Shown piece by piece: positions 9,859-20,759 of a stretch of DNA of 64,000 bases. The position numbers and the translations under genes were made by a program. Source of the DNA: Myotis daubentonii (Eukaryota; Chordata; Mammalia; Chiroptera; Vespertilionidae); contig NC_081851.1 of the NCBI RefSeq assembly GCF_963259705.1, positions 15,164,145 to 15,228,144 of the forward strand, in the 5' to 3' direction. A model generated the notes under the pieces. The model saw nothing but the letters and a program-made list of their open reading frames with translations, did no database searches and had not been told where the DNA came from. Positions within the stretch are counted from its first letter, which is position 1, and each line of letters starts with the position of its first letter.

Positions 9859-12800
9859 GGTTGTCAGGGCTCAGCTGGCCCCCAAGAGCCCAGGATAACT
9901 CTGACAGTGGGGGGCCAAAAGGTGGACTTCCTTGTGGACACGGGAGCCACCTTCTCTGTCTTGCAACAGCCAGTGGGTACGGTCTCTAAGACCAAAATCG
10001 CCATCAAAGGGGCAACTGGAAAAGTGAAATCCTACACATGGACTAAAGGTCGGATCAGCGACCTAGGAAACGGCTCAGTGACTCACTCATTCCTAGTAAT
10101 GCCAGAGTGCCCTTACCCTCTGCTAGGCCGGGACTTGCTGAGTAAATTATGGGCCACAATCTCTTTTGAAGGGCCAGGGCCAGAGGTCAAATTGCAAGAC
10201 CCAGGGACTGCGGGGATCTATCTCCTGACATTGCCCTTACAGGAGGAATATTTACTACATGAGGAGGAGCCTGGGGAAGTCTCAGCAGATGCCTATCTCC
10301 AACAACTAAGACAGGCTATCTTGGGAGTTTGGGCAGAGGACAATCCTCCAGGGTTAGCTAAACACCGGCCTCCAATTGTAGTCCAGCTGACCAGCAGTAA
10401 CACCCCAGTCAGTGTCCGGCAATATCCAATGAGCCAGAAAGCAAGAGTGGGAATCGCCAGGCACATTAAGAGGCTGAAAGAGGCTGGAATCTTGATTCCT
10501 TGCCAATCTGCTTGGAACACTCCCCTGTTGCCAGTACAGAAACCAGGGACTGAGGATTTCAGGCCTGTGCAGGACTTAAGGGAAGTAAACAAGAGGGTTG
10601 AGACTATCCATCCCACGGTTCCGAACCCTTACACTCTTCTCAGCCTCCTCAAGCCAGAACACCGGTTCTATACTGTTTTAGACCTAAAGGATGCCTTTTT
10701 CTCCCTTCCCTTGGCAAAGCAGAGTCAACCTATTTTCGCCTTCGAGTGGGTGGACCCGACAGAGGGAGAATCTGGACAGTTAACTTGGACTAGGTTGCCA
10801 CAAGGGTTTAAGAACTCACCCACTCTGTTCGATGAGGCCCTAAACCAAGACCTCCGGGAGTTCCGTCAGGACCATCCACGGGTGACTCTGCTCCAATATG
10901 TAGACGACCTCCTACTGGCCACGGAGGAGGAACAGGACTGTAGACAGGCCACTCGAGAGTTGCTGACCACCCTAGATCATTTGGGGTATCGGGTCTCAAC
11001 CAAGAAAGCTCAGCTATGCACTACCCGAGTAACATATTTGGGTTACAACATAGAAGGGGGTAGGCGAACTTTATCCAGTAGCAGAATAAAGGCCATCTTG
11101 TCAATCCCAGGCCTACCACCAAAAGGCAAGTCCGGGAGTTCCTCGGGGCAGTGGGTTATTGCAGGCTATGGATACTAGGTTTCGCAGAAATTGCGAGACC
11201 ACTATACTCTGCAACGGGGGGAAAGGAGGCCATCCTGGTCTGGACAGAAAAGGAAGAAGAGGCTTATAAAAGACTGAAAGAAGCCCTGATAAGCGCCACA
11301 GCACTCGCCCTGCCAGACCTAACCAAACCCTTTCAGCTATATGTAGCTGAAAACAAAGGGCTGGCGAAAGGGGTCCTCACACAACCCCTAGGACGATGGA
11401 AATGCCCCGTAGCTTATCTCTCTAAGAGACTTGACCCGGTGGCCTCAGGATGGCCCAACTGCTTGAGAGCCATTGCAGCCACCGCCCTCCTGGTAAAGGA
11501 AGCCTCAAAGCTAACCTTTGGCCAAAATCTCCAAGTAGTTGCTCCGCATGCAGTTGAGACCCTATTAAGGAGGCCCCCCGGAGAGGTGGATGTCCAACGC
11601 CCGCATTACCCAGTACCAGGTGTTACTGCTAGACCCACCACGAGTCAGCTTCCTGAAAACAGCTGCCTTGAACCTGGCCACACTCCTCACTGACGAGGAG
11701 GCAGAGCCCCCTTTGCATGACTGCGAGGAGACATTGACTGCCCTCACTTCCTCCGAGAGGACCTTGTGGACCAGCCCCTGCAGAATCCAGATGAGACCCT
11801 CTACACAGACGGGAGCAGCTTCATACAGGAAGGTACCCGGTATGTGGGGGCGGCAGTGGTGACACAAAAGGAGGTTCTCTGGGCACAGGCCTTAGGACAA
11901 GGCACCTCAGCCCAAAAGGCAGAACTTACAGCACTCACTCAGGCCCTCCGGTGGGGAAAAGGAAAAAGAGTGAACATTTTCACAGACAGTCGGTATGCTT
12001 TCGCCACTGTACACGTGCATGGGGTCCTATATCAGGAAAGAGGCCTCCTGACCTCAGGAGGAAAGGACATTAAAAATGCTTCTGAGATACTTAACCTCCT
12101 GGCAGCCACATGTGGGCAAAAGAAGTGGCAGTAATTCATTGCCGGGGGCACCAGAAGGGTATTAGTCCTGAAGCATAGGGAAATTGACTTGCAGACCAAA
12201 CCGCCAAGGATGTGGCTAAAAGACCAGTAGGGCCCCTAGAAGTTTTCGTAGCCCTGCCAGCACGAAGGCTCCCAGAGAAGCCTACTTATGTGACGGGGGA
12301 GCAGAGGCTAGCTGTGAAACTAGGGGCCCAGGAAGGAGAGGCTGGATGGCTAATCCTGCCGGTCGGGAGGCCTATAGTGCCAGAAGCCCTGGGGCAGACC
12401 ATCGCTTCCCAGACCCACCAGAGCACCCACCTGGGGAAAACGAAGCTATCAAAACTACTGGGAAGAGAATTTTACATCCCAGGGCTCCAGAAAATATCCC
12501 AAGATGTGGCTAGGAGGTGCCAAGTGTATGCCCGGGTAAACCAAGGGCCCCCTGTTGTGGCCGCGCCAGGACAGCGATTCCGAGGACAGAACCCTAGAAA
12601 ACACTGGGAAGTGGACTTCACTGACAAGGACAAGAAGGGTATAAATACTTGCTGGTTTTCATTGATACCTTCTCTGGCTGGCCTGAGGCATACCCAACCA
12701 AGGCAGAGACAGCACAGGTAGTAGTTAGAAAACTCCTCACTGAAATTGTCCCCCGGTTTGGCCTGCCACTATACATGGGGACTGATAATGGCCCAGCGTT

Positions 12801-13444
12801 CATCGCCAAAGTTACACAATCCATAGTTAAGGCCCTGAGGGTTACCTGAAAATTGCATTGTGTCTATAGGCCACAGAGTTCTGGACAGGTAGAGAGGATG
12901 AATCGGACCTTAAAGGAAACATTAACTAAGTTAAAATTAGAGACTGGGGAAAACTGGGTGTCTCCTTCCTTTTGCTCTCCTCAGAGCTAGGTGCACTCCA
13001 TACATAAAGGGACTCACCCCTTTTGAAATTATATTTGGCAGGCCACCACCTCTTATTGCCCACCTAAGGGAGGAAGAGCTTGCCCGACTGTCTACCCGAA
13101 ATTTGCTTAAGTCCTTACAGGCTTTGCAGAGCAGCGCCTCGTCCGCACGACGGGTGGTGAGAGCCTTACGGGAGGAGGACGTGCTGAGATCCAGTCCAAC
13201 ACAGCCTGCCTTCTCTCCGGGAGATCTCGTTTGGGAGAAGCATCACAACCCTGGCAGCCTGGAACCTAGATGGGCTGGACCCTACCAGGTGGTGCAGAGC
13301 ACTCCAACCACCATCAAAGTCGCAGGAAAGAGGCACTGGATCCATCATACGCAGGTTAAGAAAACAAAAGACAGCATCGAGGGATGGCGGGTCCAGAAGA
13401 CCGGAGACCCGTTGAAGGTCAGACTCACTTGGTGTTCTTCCTAA
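9859..13444 (+). pseudogene. pol remnant (protease, reverse transcriptase, RNase H, integrase)
   Basis: Pol supplies protease, reverse transcription and integration. The order is intact. Protease has the active site LVDTGAT (DTGA at 9937-9948). Reverse transcriptase has [17 protein letters not shown] and YVDD (10897-10908). RNase H has YTDGSS (D at 11808), AQKAELTAL and FTDSRYAF. Integrase has the HxxxH pair (12416, 12428), catalytic D at 12614 and 12784 and E at 12892, and a C-terminal WAGPYQVV segment at about 13103-13444. Frame changes fall near 11120, 11575, 11750, 12140-12210 and 12635, with more after 12980; in-frame stops include those at 12132 and 12847. In the integrase zinc finger the second Cys of CxxC is Tyr (12527-12529). 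No active product is possible. Confidence 0.93.
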
Positions 13445-15375
13445 CTCTCCTCATCTGCCTGCAGCCGGGACTGGGAAACCCCCATTCGGCCAGAAATTAA
13501 TCTTGGGAGGTCACAGGTACTATTGATGGGACTGTTATAGGCTCTGTTGTTGGAATAGGGGCACCTGTCATCCCGACAGATCTCTGTAAACTCTTTGGAA
13601 AAAACTGGGGAAATTCCCGTAGCAAAACTGCATCCACTGGGTATGGCTCCTGGGGCCATCCCCAGGTCACCAAAGCCAGGGGTTACGGGTGCGGAGAAAT
13701 AACCCTAGAGCAAGAATTGTGGCACACTCGACATTATGTCTGCCCCCGGGAAGGGGGTAGTAACTGTGGAGGAGAGGGTGCCTTCTATTGTGCCTCTTGG
13801 GGTTGTGAGACCCTAGCCCCATGGAAAAAACCTCCCACCAACAAGCCCCTCCGTCCGAACAGAGAGGTTCGACCTGGGGCCCCGAAGAAGAACTGCAGGA
13901 TCGGAAATTGTAACCCGGTCCTCCTCATGCCTCTCGCCTGGTGGACTGACCAATGGGAAGGAGGAAAGACGTGGGGACTAAGACTCTATGTAAGCGGCCG
14001 AGACCCTGGCCAGCTCTTCACCATTCAACGCCGGACTCTTCCCCGGTGGTTCAACCCAATTGGCCCCTTGCGTCCCCTAGACAAGCCAGAGAGGCTGAGC
14101 CAGCCACAGTACCCAGCCCCAGCTAAACCTCCTGGTTCCCCTGGGGCACAAAGCTCTGGGAGCCCCAGCCCTACTCCACCTGCAGCCATGACCTCGCCAG
14201 CCCTTGGGGACCTACAACAGCTTTTAAATACAGGCGCAGGAAAACCAAACCGGAAGCTACTGGGAACCTTGGACTTAATGTTTTCTTTCCTAAATCGCAC
14301 CTCCCCAAACCTGACCGCGGATTGCTGGCTGTGCTTCAACCCTGAACCCCCTTATGTTAGGATAGGGGCAGGGGCCCAGCTCGGGAAGGACGCTTCTGCC
14401 ATCAGGAACCTTTCGGCAGAAAGTCTGCCAGACGGACTGTGTATGTGGGGACACAAACACCAAGGACTTACTCTTGGGGACATCTTAAACCCCGGGACTT
14501 GTGTGTACCCTATGAACTACCCCCTTAGCAGTTCCACCTATACAGATCTATGTAATCCATCTATCGTACTTCCAAAGAATTATACAGGACAGACCCCCAC
14601 CTACTTAGTAGCTCCTAAGGGGACTTGGTGGCCATGTACAACTGGTATAACCCCTTGCATCTTCTCTCCAGTCCTCCAGAATCCGATGAACCCTGGACTA
14701 TGCATTCTAACTCATATCCTCCCACAGGTATATTACTATTCGGGAGAAGGGGGCCGAGAACATTTAAACCTCGAACCCAGAAAAGTTAAAAGGGCCCCCA
14801 TCCTAGTCCCCCTCCTTATGGGAATAGGACTAGCAGGATCCACGGCCATCGGAACAGCAGCCCTAGCAACTGGCCACCAGAATTATAAAAAATTAAATAA
14901 ACAGATAGATCAAGATTTAAACTCTCTCGAAAATTCTGTTAGCCAACTGGAGGACTCCCTTGGTTCACTCGTAGAGGTAGCACTACAAAACAGACGAGGC
15001 CTAGATCTGCTTTTCCTGAAGCAGGGAGGCCTCTGTCTGGCCCTAGGGGAGTCTTGCTGTTTCTACACCAACCACTCGGGGGTGATCAGGAAAAGCCTTA
15101 GCCAGCTGCGAAAACGGCTGGCTGACCAAAAAGAGGCTAGAAAGGCTAAAGGCCATTGGTATGAGAATTCATTTTCCTGGTCCCGCCGGCTAACCACCCT
15201 GCTCTCCTACTTGGCAGGACCAGTCGTTCTGCTCCTCTGAGGGCTCATCTTTGGCCCCTGCATTGCCAGATGCCTCCTCAATTTCATACAAAATCAAATA
15301 CAGGCTGTAAAGTTAATGGTTTTATACACCCAATACTCCAGAATCTTACAGGAGGACGCTGAAGCAAAGATTTGA
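13384..15375 (+). pseudogene. env remnant, frame preserved, two in-frame stops
   Basis: Env is the surface/transmembrane glycoprotein. The likely start ATG at 13384 overlaps the end of pol by 61 bp, as in gammaretroviruses, and leads into a hydrophobic signal-like stretch (LVFFLTLLICL). One frame runs 1,992 bp to the TGA at 15373-15375, broken only by TAA at 13498-13500 (codon 39) and TGA at 15238-15240 near the membrane anchor. The open part with an ATG is 13717-15240, 507 codons. Features are the SU CxxC motif CWLC (14323-14334), a furin-type site RKVKR (14779-14793), a hydrophobic fusion peptide after it, and the CX6CC motif (15034-15060) that links SU and TM in gamma-type envelopes. N-glycosylation sequons are present. 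The early stop removes the signal peptide and the late stop removes the tail. Confidence 0.9.
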
Positions 15376-15383
15376 TTCCCAAT

Positions 15384-15398
15384 AAAACCAGTAGGGAA
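15384..15398 (+). promoter_or_regulatory. polypurine tract region before the 3' LTR
   Basis: The purine-rich AAAACCAGTAGGGAA lies directly before the LTR TG, where plus-strand priming occurs. It is interrupted by pyrimidines, so it looks decayed. Confidence 0.5.
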
Positions 15399-15770
15399 TG
15401 TACTGGGCTGCATATCGGGGCGCGCTGTACTATCTGTTCCTGGAACAGACAGATAGGAAGGTACTGACATCAGGTCAGGTCTTGAGATATGGTCTCATGG
15501 TCCCTCCTCAATATACTGTGCTCTCTGTTCCCAGAGAACATAAATAGGAAGGTGATAATGCTATACTGTATCGGAAACAAATTGCATAAACAAGGCTTTG
15601 TAACTTTGTAGTTTTTGCAAATAAATAGGTTGTAACGCTTGCAGTCATTGCTGCAGTTCAGCCTTTGCTTTGGCGGAGTGCTGGGACTGCAGACAGCTGG
15701 CCAGCTTAATAAAGCTTCCTAAATTTAAATTCTGAGTCTGTGGTCTATCTTGCTAAGTCAACCCATAACA
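15399..15770 (+). repeat. 3' LTR of gammaretrovirus-like provirus
   Basis: A 372-bp partner of the LTR at 7266-7637, TG…CA, with AATAAA at 15708-15713. The flanks show no 4-bp target duplication. Confidence 0.93.
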
Positions 15771-17160
15771 GGTTCACAAAGGTAGGTGAGCGGGGTGGAT
15801 GCCAGAGGTGCCAGGGAGCTGACAACTTGTGGGAGGCAGGCAGACCAGTTGGCCAGGCCCTGCCAAGACCCAGGGACAAGGGTGTTGGGGGGACCTGGGA
15901 TGAGGACAGTCAGCTAAGAGGGGCTGGCACATTCCAGATCCAGACCCAGGTTCAGGGGAGCGACCACCTGTGGGAAGTGGAGAGAGGAGGGGTCCAGCCT
16001 GCACCCCAGGTTTTGGCTTCTGTGATTGACAGCTGGTGGCCTTGAATAAGAAGGCAGCCCAGAGGAGTCAGGGAGAGTGGAGAAGCCTGCAGCCCGGGCA
16101 GGGGGTCTAAGGCAGCGACCTCAGGCCTGAAGCTCAGGAGCGGTCAGTGCTGGGGAGCAGTGGGCTCAGCCCTGCAGAGGGGCAGGGAGGGGGCTGCCTC
16201 CACGATGGAACCCAGGAGCGAGCACACAGGGAGCTTCAATGAGTGTTTGTGGAAAGGATGAGGGGCGACCCAGGGACCAGCCAGTTGCGCCCTGAAGAGA
16301 TGTCCCAGACGGGAGAGAATCAGGGGACAGAGGCTGAGAGCTCCCAGGGGTGACCGGTCAGGTTCAGACCCTGCAACAAGCAATGGCGCAGGGGAGGCGG
16401 CCTGCAGGGGTCCACATGCTCAGTCTGGCTCCCAGCTTTGGGGAAGGCAGCTCGCGGAGGGGGCAGCTCCCCCAGGGGCAGGGCCTTGGAAAGAAGGGGA
16501 AAGGAGGCCACAGGAGGCACCTTACAGAAGAGGCTGGTGAGGGAGCAGGGACACGCAGGCGGCAGCTGGATGGGCCGCCATGAGGTCAGGTCAGGGGGGA
16601 TCTTCCCCTGCCGTCCTCCTCCCTCCTCAGCCTCTTCCTAGTTGAGTGGCCTTGGAAAACCCAAGGATCATTTTAAGCTGAGCTCCTGCTGTGATATAAA
16701 TCCCAAATCAAAATGGGATTCAACTTAGAGGGACTTAAAATACACCAAGGCCTGGGAAGATCGGCTGCCTGGGAAACAGGAAACCTGGCTTCCCATTCTC
16801 TGGCCTCCTAGCCAAGGGATGTCTGTGTTCCAGGGGCCCAGGACCCGGGGGCGGACGTGGGGAGCCCGGAGCCCGGACATCACTGCCAGTGTGGAGCGGT
16901 GAGGAAATCCAGGACTCAATTCTACTCCAACTCATTTTATTAAAAACCCTTCCTTGTGTTCCAGAATCAATACGTATTTAATATATGTGTCAAAACACTC
17001 AGACACAGAACACATTAGCACACCCAGTTCTTACTCAGCACATTAACTCCAAAGGAAAACCTCTTTATAGAACCCCAGTCCCCAGGCTTAGCCCATCCCA
17101 GGAGAGCACCTTAGTAAACACGAACCCATGTGTCAGGAAACCAGCCAAATTCACACTATA
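15771..17160. other. GC-rich non-coding DNA
   Basis: Unique-looking GC-rich sequence up to about 16680, then more AT-rich. Reading frames here are short and overlap on both strands, and no domain, promoter or repeat family was recognised. Confidence 0.55.
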
Positions 17161-17530
17161 GGTGAAACCCCAGGAGAAAGATTGATGTCAGTTGATGTCA
17201 ATATAGGCTGTTTCCCAAAAAGATATAGAGAGGGCAGGCTGTTGATGGACAATGAGTCCCCATTGAATGTAAATATAGTTTGTCCCCCAAAACAGATACA
17301 AAGAGGTCAGACACGTGATAGAAAATGACACCAACAGAATGTAAATATAAGGTGTCCCCCTTAAACAGGTATAAGAGGTCAGACACATGATGGAAAATGA
17401 CACCAACAGAATGTAAATATAAGGTGTCCCCCCAAAACAGGTATAAGAGGTCAGACACATGATGGACAATGATACCAATGGAATGTAAATATAAGGTGTC
17501 CCCCCAAAATGGTATAGAGAGGTCAGTGAG
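17161..17530. repeat. 72-bp-period minisatellite, about five units
   Basis: The landmark GGTCAGACAC (or variant) recurs at 17233, 17305, 17377, 17449 and 17521, an exact 72-bp period, with a decayed unit before 17233. Units share AATGTAAATATAAGGTGTCCCCC. Because 72 is divisible by three, an antisense frame stays open across the array (17198-17572); I do not call it a gene. Confidence 0.92.
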
Positions 17531-18540
17531 GAGTTTGGCTCTGGTTGTGAAGGACACAGAAAAGGGTGTCACTCCCAGAGGACTGCCAGGATGGAAGTTA
17601 TGTTATGAGGCAGGTGCCAGTGACACAGCGCCCAACTCTGAGGGCCCCAGCCAAGTGGTGGGGACATCTGAGCAAGTCACTGAGGTGTGGTGCTGACAGA
17701 GGTCGAGGGCACAACCCCTTGTCTCCTGAGGGACATCTCCATCGCGTGCCCGCCACCACTTTGAGCCCAGAACCATGGCCCAGATGTCCTTCATTGCACA
17801 TTATTAGAAGATAACCCCTCCCTCAGTCCTCTGTCCTGGTGTTTCTCACACGGAGCAATGACTTACAGTTTGGAACTATGAATACAAGATTTTGTTAAAG
17901 AGCAGATCTTTCTTTCACCTTTGTACCACAGTCAGCCATTTCTCTAGCCTTCTGAAATCCAGTAGTTGTTCCGGCCAAAGACCAAAGTGCCTGACGGTGG
18001 GACGTTGGTCACCCCCAAGTGCACCTACTATGTGCTAGGCAGCGTGAGAAAGTACACAGAGAAAGTGAAATGTTACCCTTTTCCTGGAGACATTACCAGA
18101 ATGGGGGTGGTATTTTTGATGCTCAGGTGCCTTTATCTTTTCATTGCTGTGTATGTGACCAACCCTGACCATCCACAGGCACCCATCTCATGGCAAGGAA
18201 GGGGGTGGTTTTCTTACCTGGGCAAGAGGAATGTGTGTGGTTAGGATTCTGAGAGCAGAAAAGAAGGAAACACATTTGGAATTCAGCTTTTGAGTGCTAA
18301 CACAGAATTAACAAGACAGTATTTTGAAAGTCATACCTTATTAAGATGTGAAGTAGACATTCCCTAAGTGCCAGTTACCATAGGAGAAGCCAGACCCGCC
18401 TGACTTGAAGTGAGAGCCTAGCTCTGCATTCACTGCCATCAGGGGACCAGGCTTCTGAGAGTGGACACACTCTGGCCGCGTTTCCGGGGCTGCGGCCCTC
18501 CGGCCAGCAGGGGGCGTTACCCCGGCCCTCCCTGCTCCCT
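17531..18540. other. non-coding DNA between two minisatellites
   Basis: No gene seen. A MIR- or L2-like fragment may lie near 18010-18060 (CACCTACTATGTGCTAGGCA). Confidence 0.5.
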
Positions 18541-18715
18541 GCTCTCCCCAGGAAGTCCCGCCCCTCCCTGATCCCTGCTCTCCCCAGGAAGCTCCGCCCC
18601 TCCCTGCTGCCTGCTCTCCCCAGGAAGTCCCGCCCCTCCCTGATCCCTGCTCTCCCAGGAAGCTCCGCCCCTCCCTGCTGACTGCTCTCCCAGGGAAGTC
18701 CCGCCCCTGCTGGAA
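18541..18715. repeat. 36-bp-period GC-rich minisatellite, five units
   Basis: GCTCTCCCC(A)GGAAG recurs at 18541, 18577, 18613, 18649 and 18684. Units alternate between AAGTCCCGCCCC and AAGCTCCGCCCC, so each carries a GC-box-like CCGCCCC. The antisense frame reads as 12-residue repeats rich in Gly, Arg and Glu, open only because the period is divisible by three. Confidence 0.9.
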
Positions 18716-20529
18716 GTTGGAGTTCCTGTCTCTGGAAGATGGTGGCTTTCCAGTGCTCATGGCCTCAGGCAGGCATGGGCTGGAGCACAGAGGGCAGCGG
18801 GCGGGGCCCTGGAGCAGCTAAGCCCTTGGTGAGGAGTCTGTGCTGGGGCCTCAGAAGCCAGCCCCGCGGGGGAGCAGCGCCCATTGCAGGTGGTCCGTTC
18901 CTTCCCCAGAAGGTGGCCAGGGCCAGGCAGGGCAGGGCAGGCCGGGCTTGGTCCTCCCAGCTGAGCCCCCGCTCTGTGGGCACCAGCTGCGTAGGGAGCC
19001 ACCTTCTAAGGTCGGGATTCCCTCCCTCCTCACCTCGCCAGGCCCGCTGCTCCCTGCAGGGTGTAAAGGAGCCAGGGCCTTCCTCCAGCCCATGTGGATC
19101 CAGAGTTTCCCAGCCCCGCCCCCCCCCCCCTTGTCAGACTGGGACCCCCCACAGCCACACGGTTCTGACCAGGACAGGATGGCAGGGAGATGCGGGGACA
19201 GCCATGGGCCTGACCACCTAGCAGGTCAGTTCACTGACGGGAACACGGGAGGTGATGGCCACTCCTCACTTCACCTTCACTCGTGGCGTGAAGGGCACCA
19301 GCAATGACGGTTCCAGGGAAGCCATTGCGGCGCCTCAGCCCAGGGCAGCCCCTGAAGCCTGTGCCCAGCGAGGAGCTCTCCCGACGCTGCGCCCATAGAA
19401 CTCCAGTTCTGTGGGGCCAGGAAGGGCCTCCCGGGATGAGAGGGGCACGAAGCCCTTGGCGCCAGTCACTGAGTGGCCCTTGAGTCACTTAAAAATAAAA
19501 CCAGGTCTCTGCTGATTTGGGTTAAAATCCCATCGAATGAATGTATGTGCTTAAATAACTTCACTAACATAAACGGCATTGCTATTTTTAAATGCTATAT
19601 TAAGTTATATTTATTTTGAAGACATCAAATGAATTTAAAATTTGATAAAATTTGATATAATAAAATAATACCATTCCTGTGTTTAAAACGTCCAACCTGA
19701 GTGGCTTTTATGCATGATTTTTTCTTGATATCTAAAGAATTCTAATTTCTCTTTTTTAAGTTATATTTGAACATAATATAGTGGCACTTAAGGTTTATCT
19801 TTAGTGAAGGGGCTCAAATGGGGAGTTTACTGGTTACATTTATTTATTAACTAAAGAATATTCCAAGTCTATAGGAGCTGGACTCTTCGAAGTCATTGTA
19901 CCATCCTGCCCATCGGTGCCTTTCTCTGGGGTCTTCTAACATTTAGTGTTTGCATTTTGTCAGTGACACATGTATATCCTGTTGAGCTCACCTGCACCCA
20001 CACTTTAACTAGCCCCTACTAATCTGCTCTCCCCCCATTTTCTTTTTCCAGCTTTTGTTCCCCAATGTTCAAACCTTTCCCATCAAGTGTCTGAGTGGCT
20101 GGTCACACCTGCTAGTTGTCCGGCACAGCTGTGTTCCTCCAGGTCTAGGTCTCACTTCCTGACTAGACCGTTGACATCCATCCAAGTCATCCTACTTCTA
20201 CCTCTTCCTCCTCCAGTCTCAGCCTGCATTTCAGAATGAGTGCTATTAGATATGCATTGTTGTGCAGCGTTACAGACAGATGCGTTTGAACACTTCTAAC
20301 AGGGCTATTTTGCCAGGGGACCAGATGGCTGCTGGCCAAAGCACACCACCTTGTAGGAGACGAGGGGGTGTACTTACAGGGGAGATTTGAGAGCTGTGGC
20401 AAATTGCTCTGTGCTTCATTCACCAGTCCATGCTGTTGTGCATCAATACTGTACCCTCAGGCTGGTTTGCAAAGATTATGCCCTGTGGTAGTGTACACCC
20501 TATCATATGTATATCTATGTGTTAATTTT
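18716..20529. other. GC-rich (to 19490) then AT-rich non-coding DNA
   Basis: The GC-rich part has frames up to 160 codons on both strands (18739-19221 on +), none recognisable. A poly-C run lies at 19122-19131. From 19490 the sequence turns AT-rich with no gene. Confidence 0.5.
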
Positions 20530-20731
20530 AATATATTTTTGTTGACTTCAGAGAGAAAGGGAGAGGGAGATAGAAACATCAATGATGAGAAAGAATACCT
20601 GATGGGTTACCTCCTGCATGCCCCCTATTGGCAATTGAGCCAGAAACCCTGGGCATGTGCCCTGACTGAAATTGAACTGTGACCTCCTGGTTTATAGTGG
20701 AATGTTCAACCACTGAGCGACACTGGCCCGA
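20530..20731 (-). mobile_element. Ves-type SINE, minus strand
   Basis: Read on the minus strand it runs from a tRNA-like head (complement of CAACCACTGAGCGACACTGG) through the B-box region and the GCCCCCTATTGG body segment to a GA-rich stretch and A/T-rich tail. Confidence 0.85.
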
Positions 20732-20759
20732 CTTATGCATTAATTTTTAAAGTACTGAC

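Larger units (their letters stand above)
7266..15770 (+). mobile_element. class I (gammaretrovirus-like) endogenous provirus, defective
   Basis: The order is LTR - primer site - gag - pro/pol - env - LTR over 8.5 kb. Single zinc knuckle, same-frame gag and pol separated by UAG, YVDD reverse transcriptase, GPY-type integrase tail and CX6CC envelope together fix the gammaretrovirus-like class. LTR divergence near 6% suggests an insertion on the order of 10-15 million years old if a bat neutral rate of about 2.5e-9 per site per year holds (inference). It cannot make virus. Confidence 0.95.

Noticed and set aside
7266..15770. Replication-competent provirus
   Set aside because: gag deletion, repeated pol frame changes, env stops and a lost integrase zinc ligand all rule it out.
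17198..17572. 124-codon antisense frame as a gene
   Set aside because: Explained by a 72-bp tandem period; no start context, splice sites or homology.
18341..18760. 139-codon antisense Gly/Arg-rich frame as a gene
   Set aside because: Explained by the 36-bp minisatellite plus GC-rich flanks.
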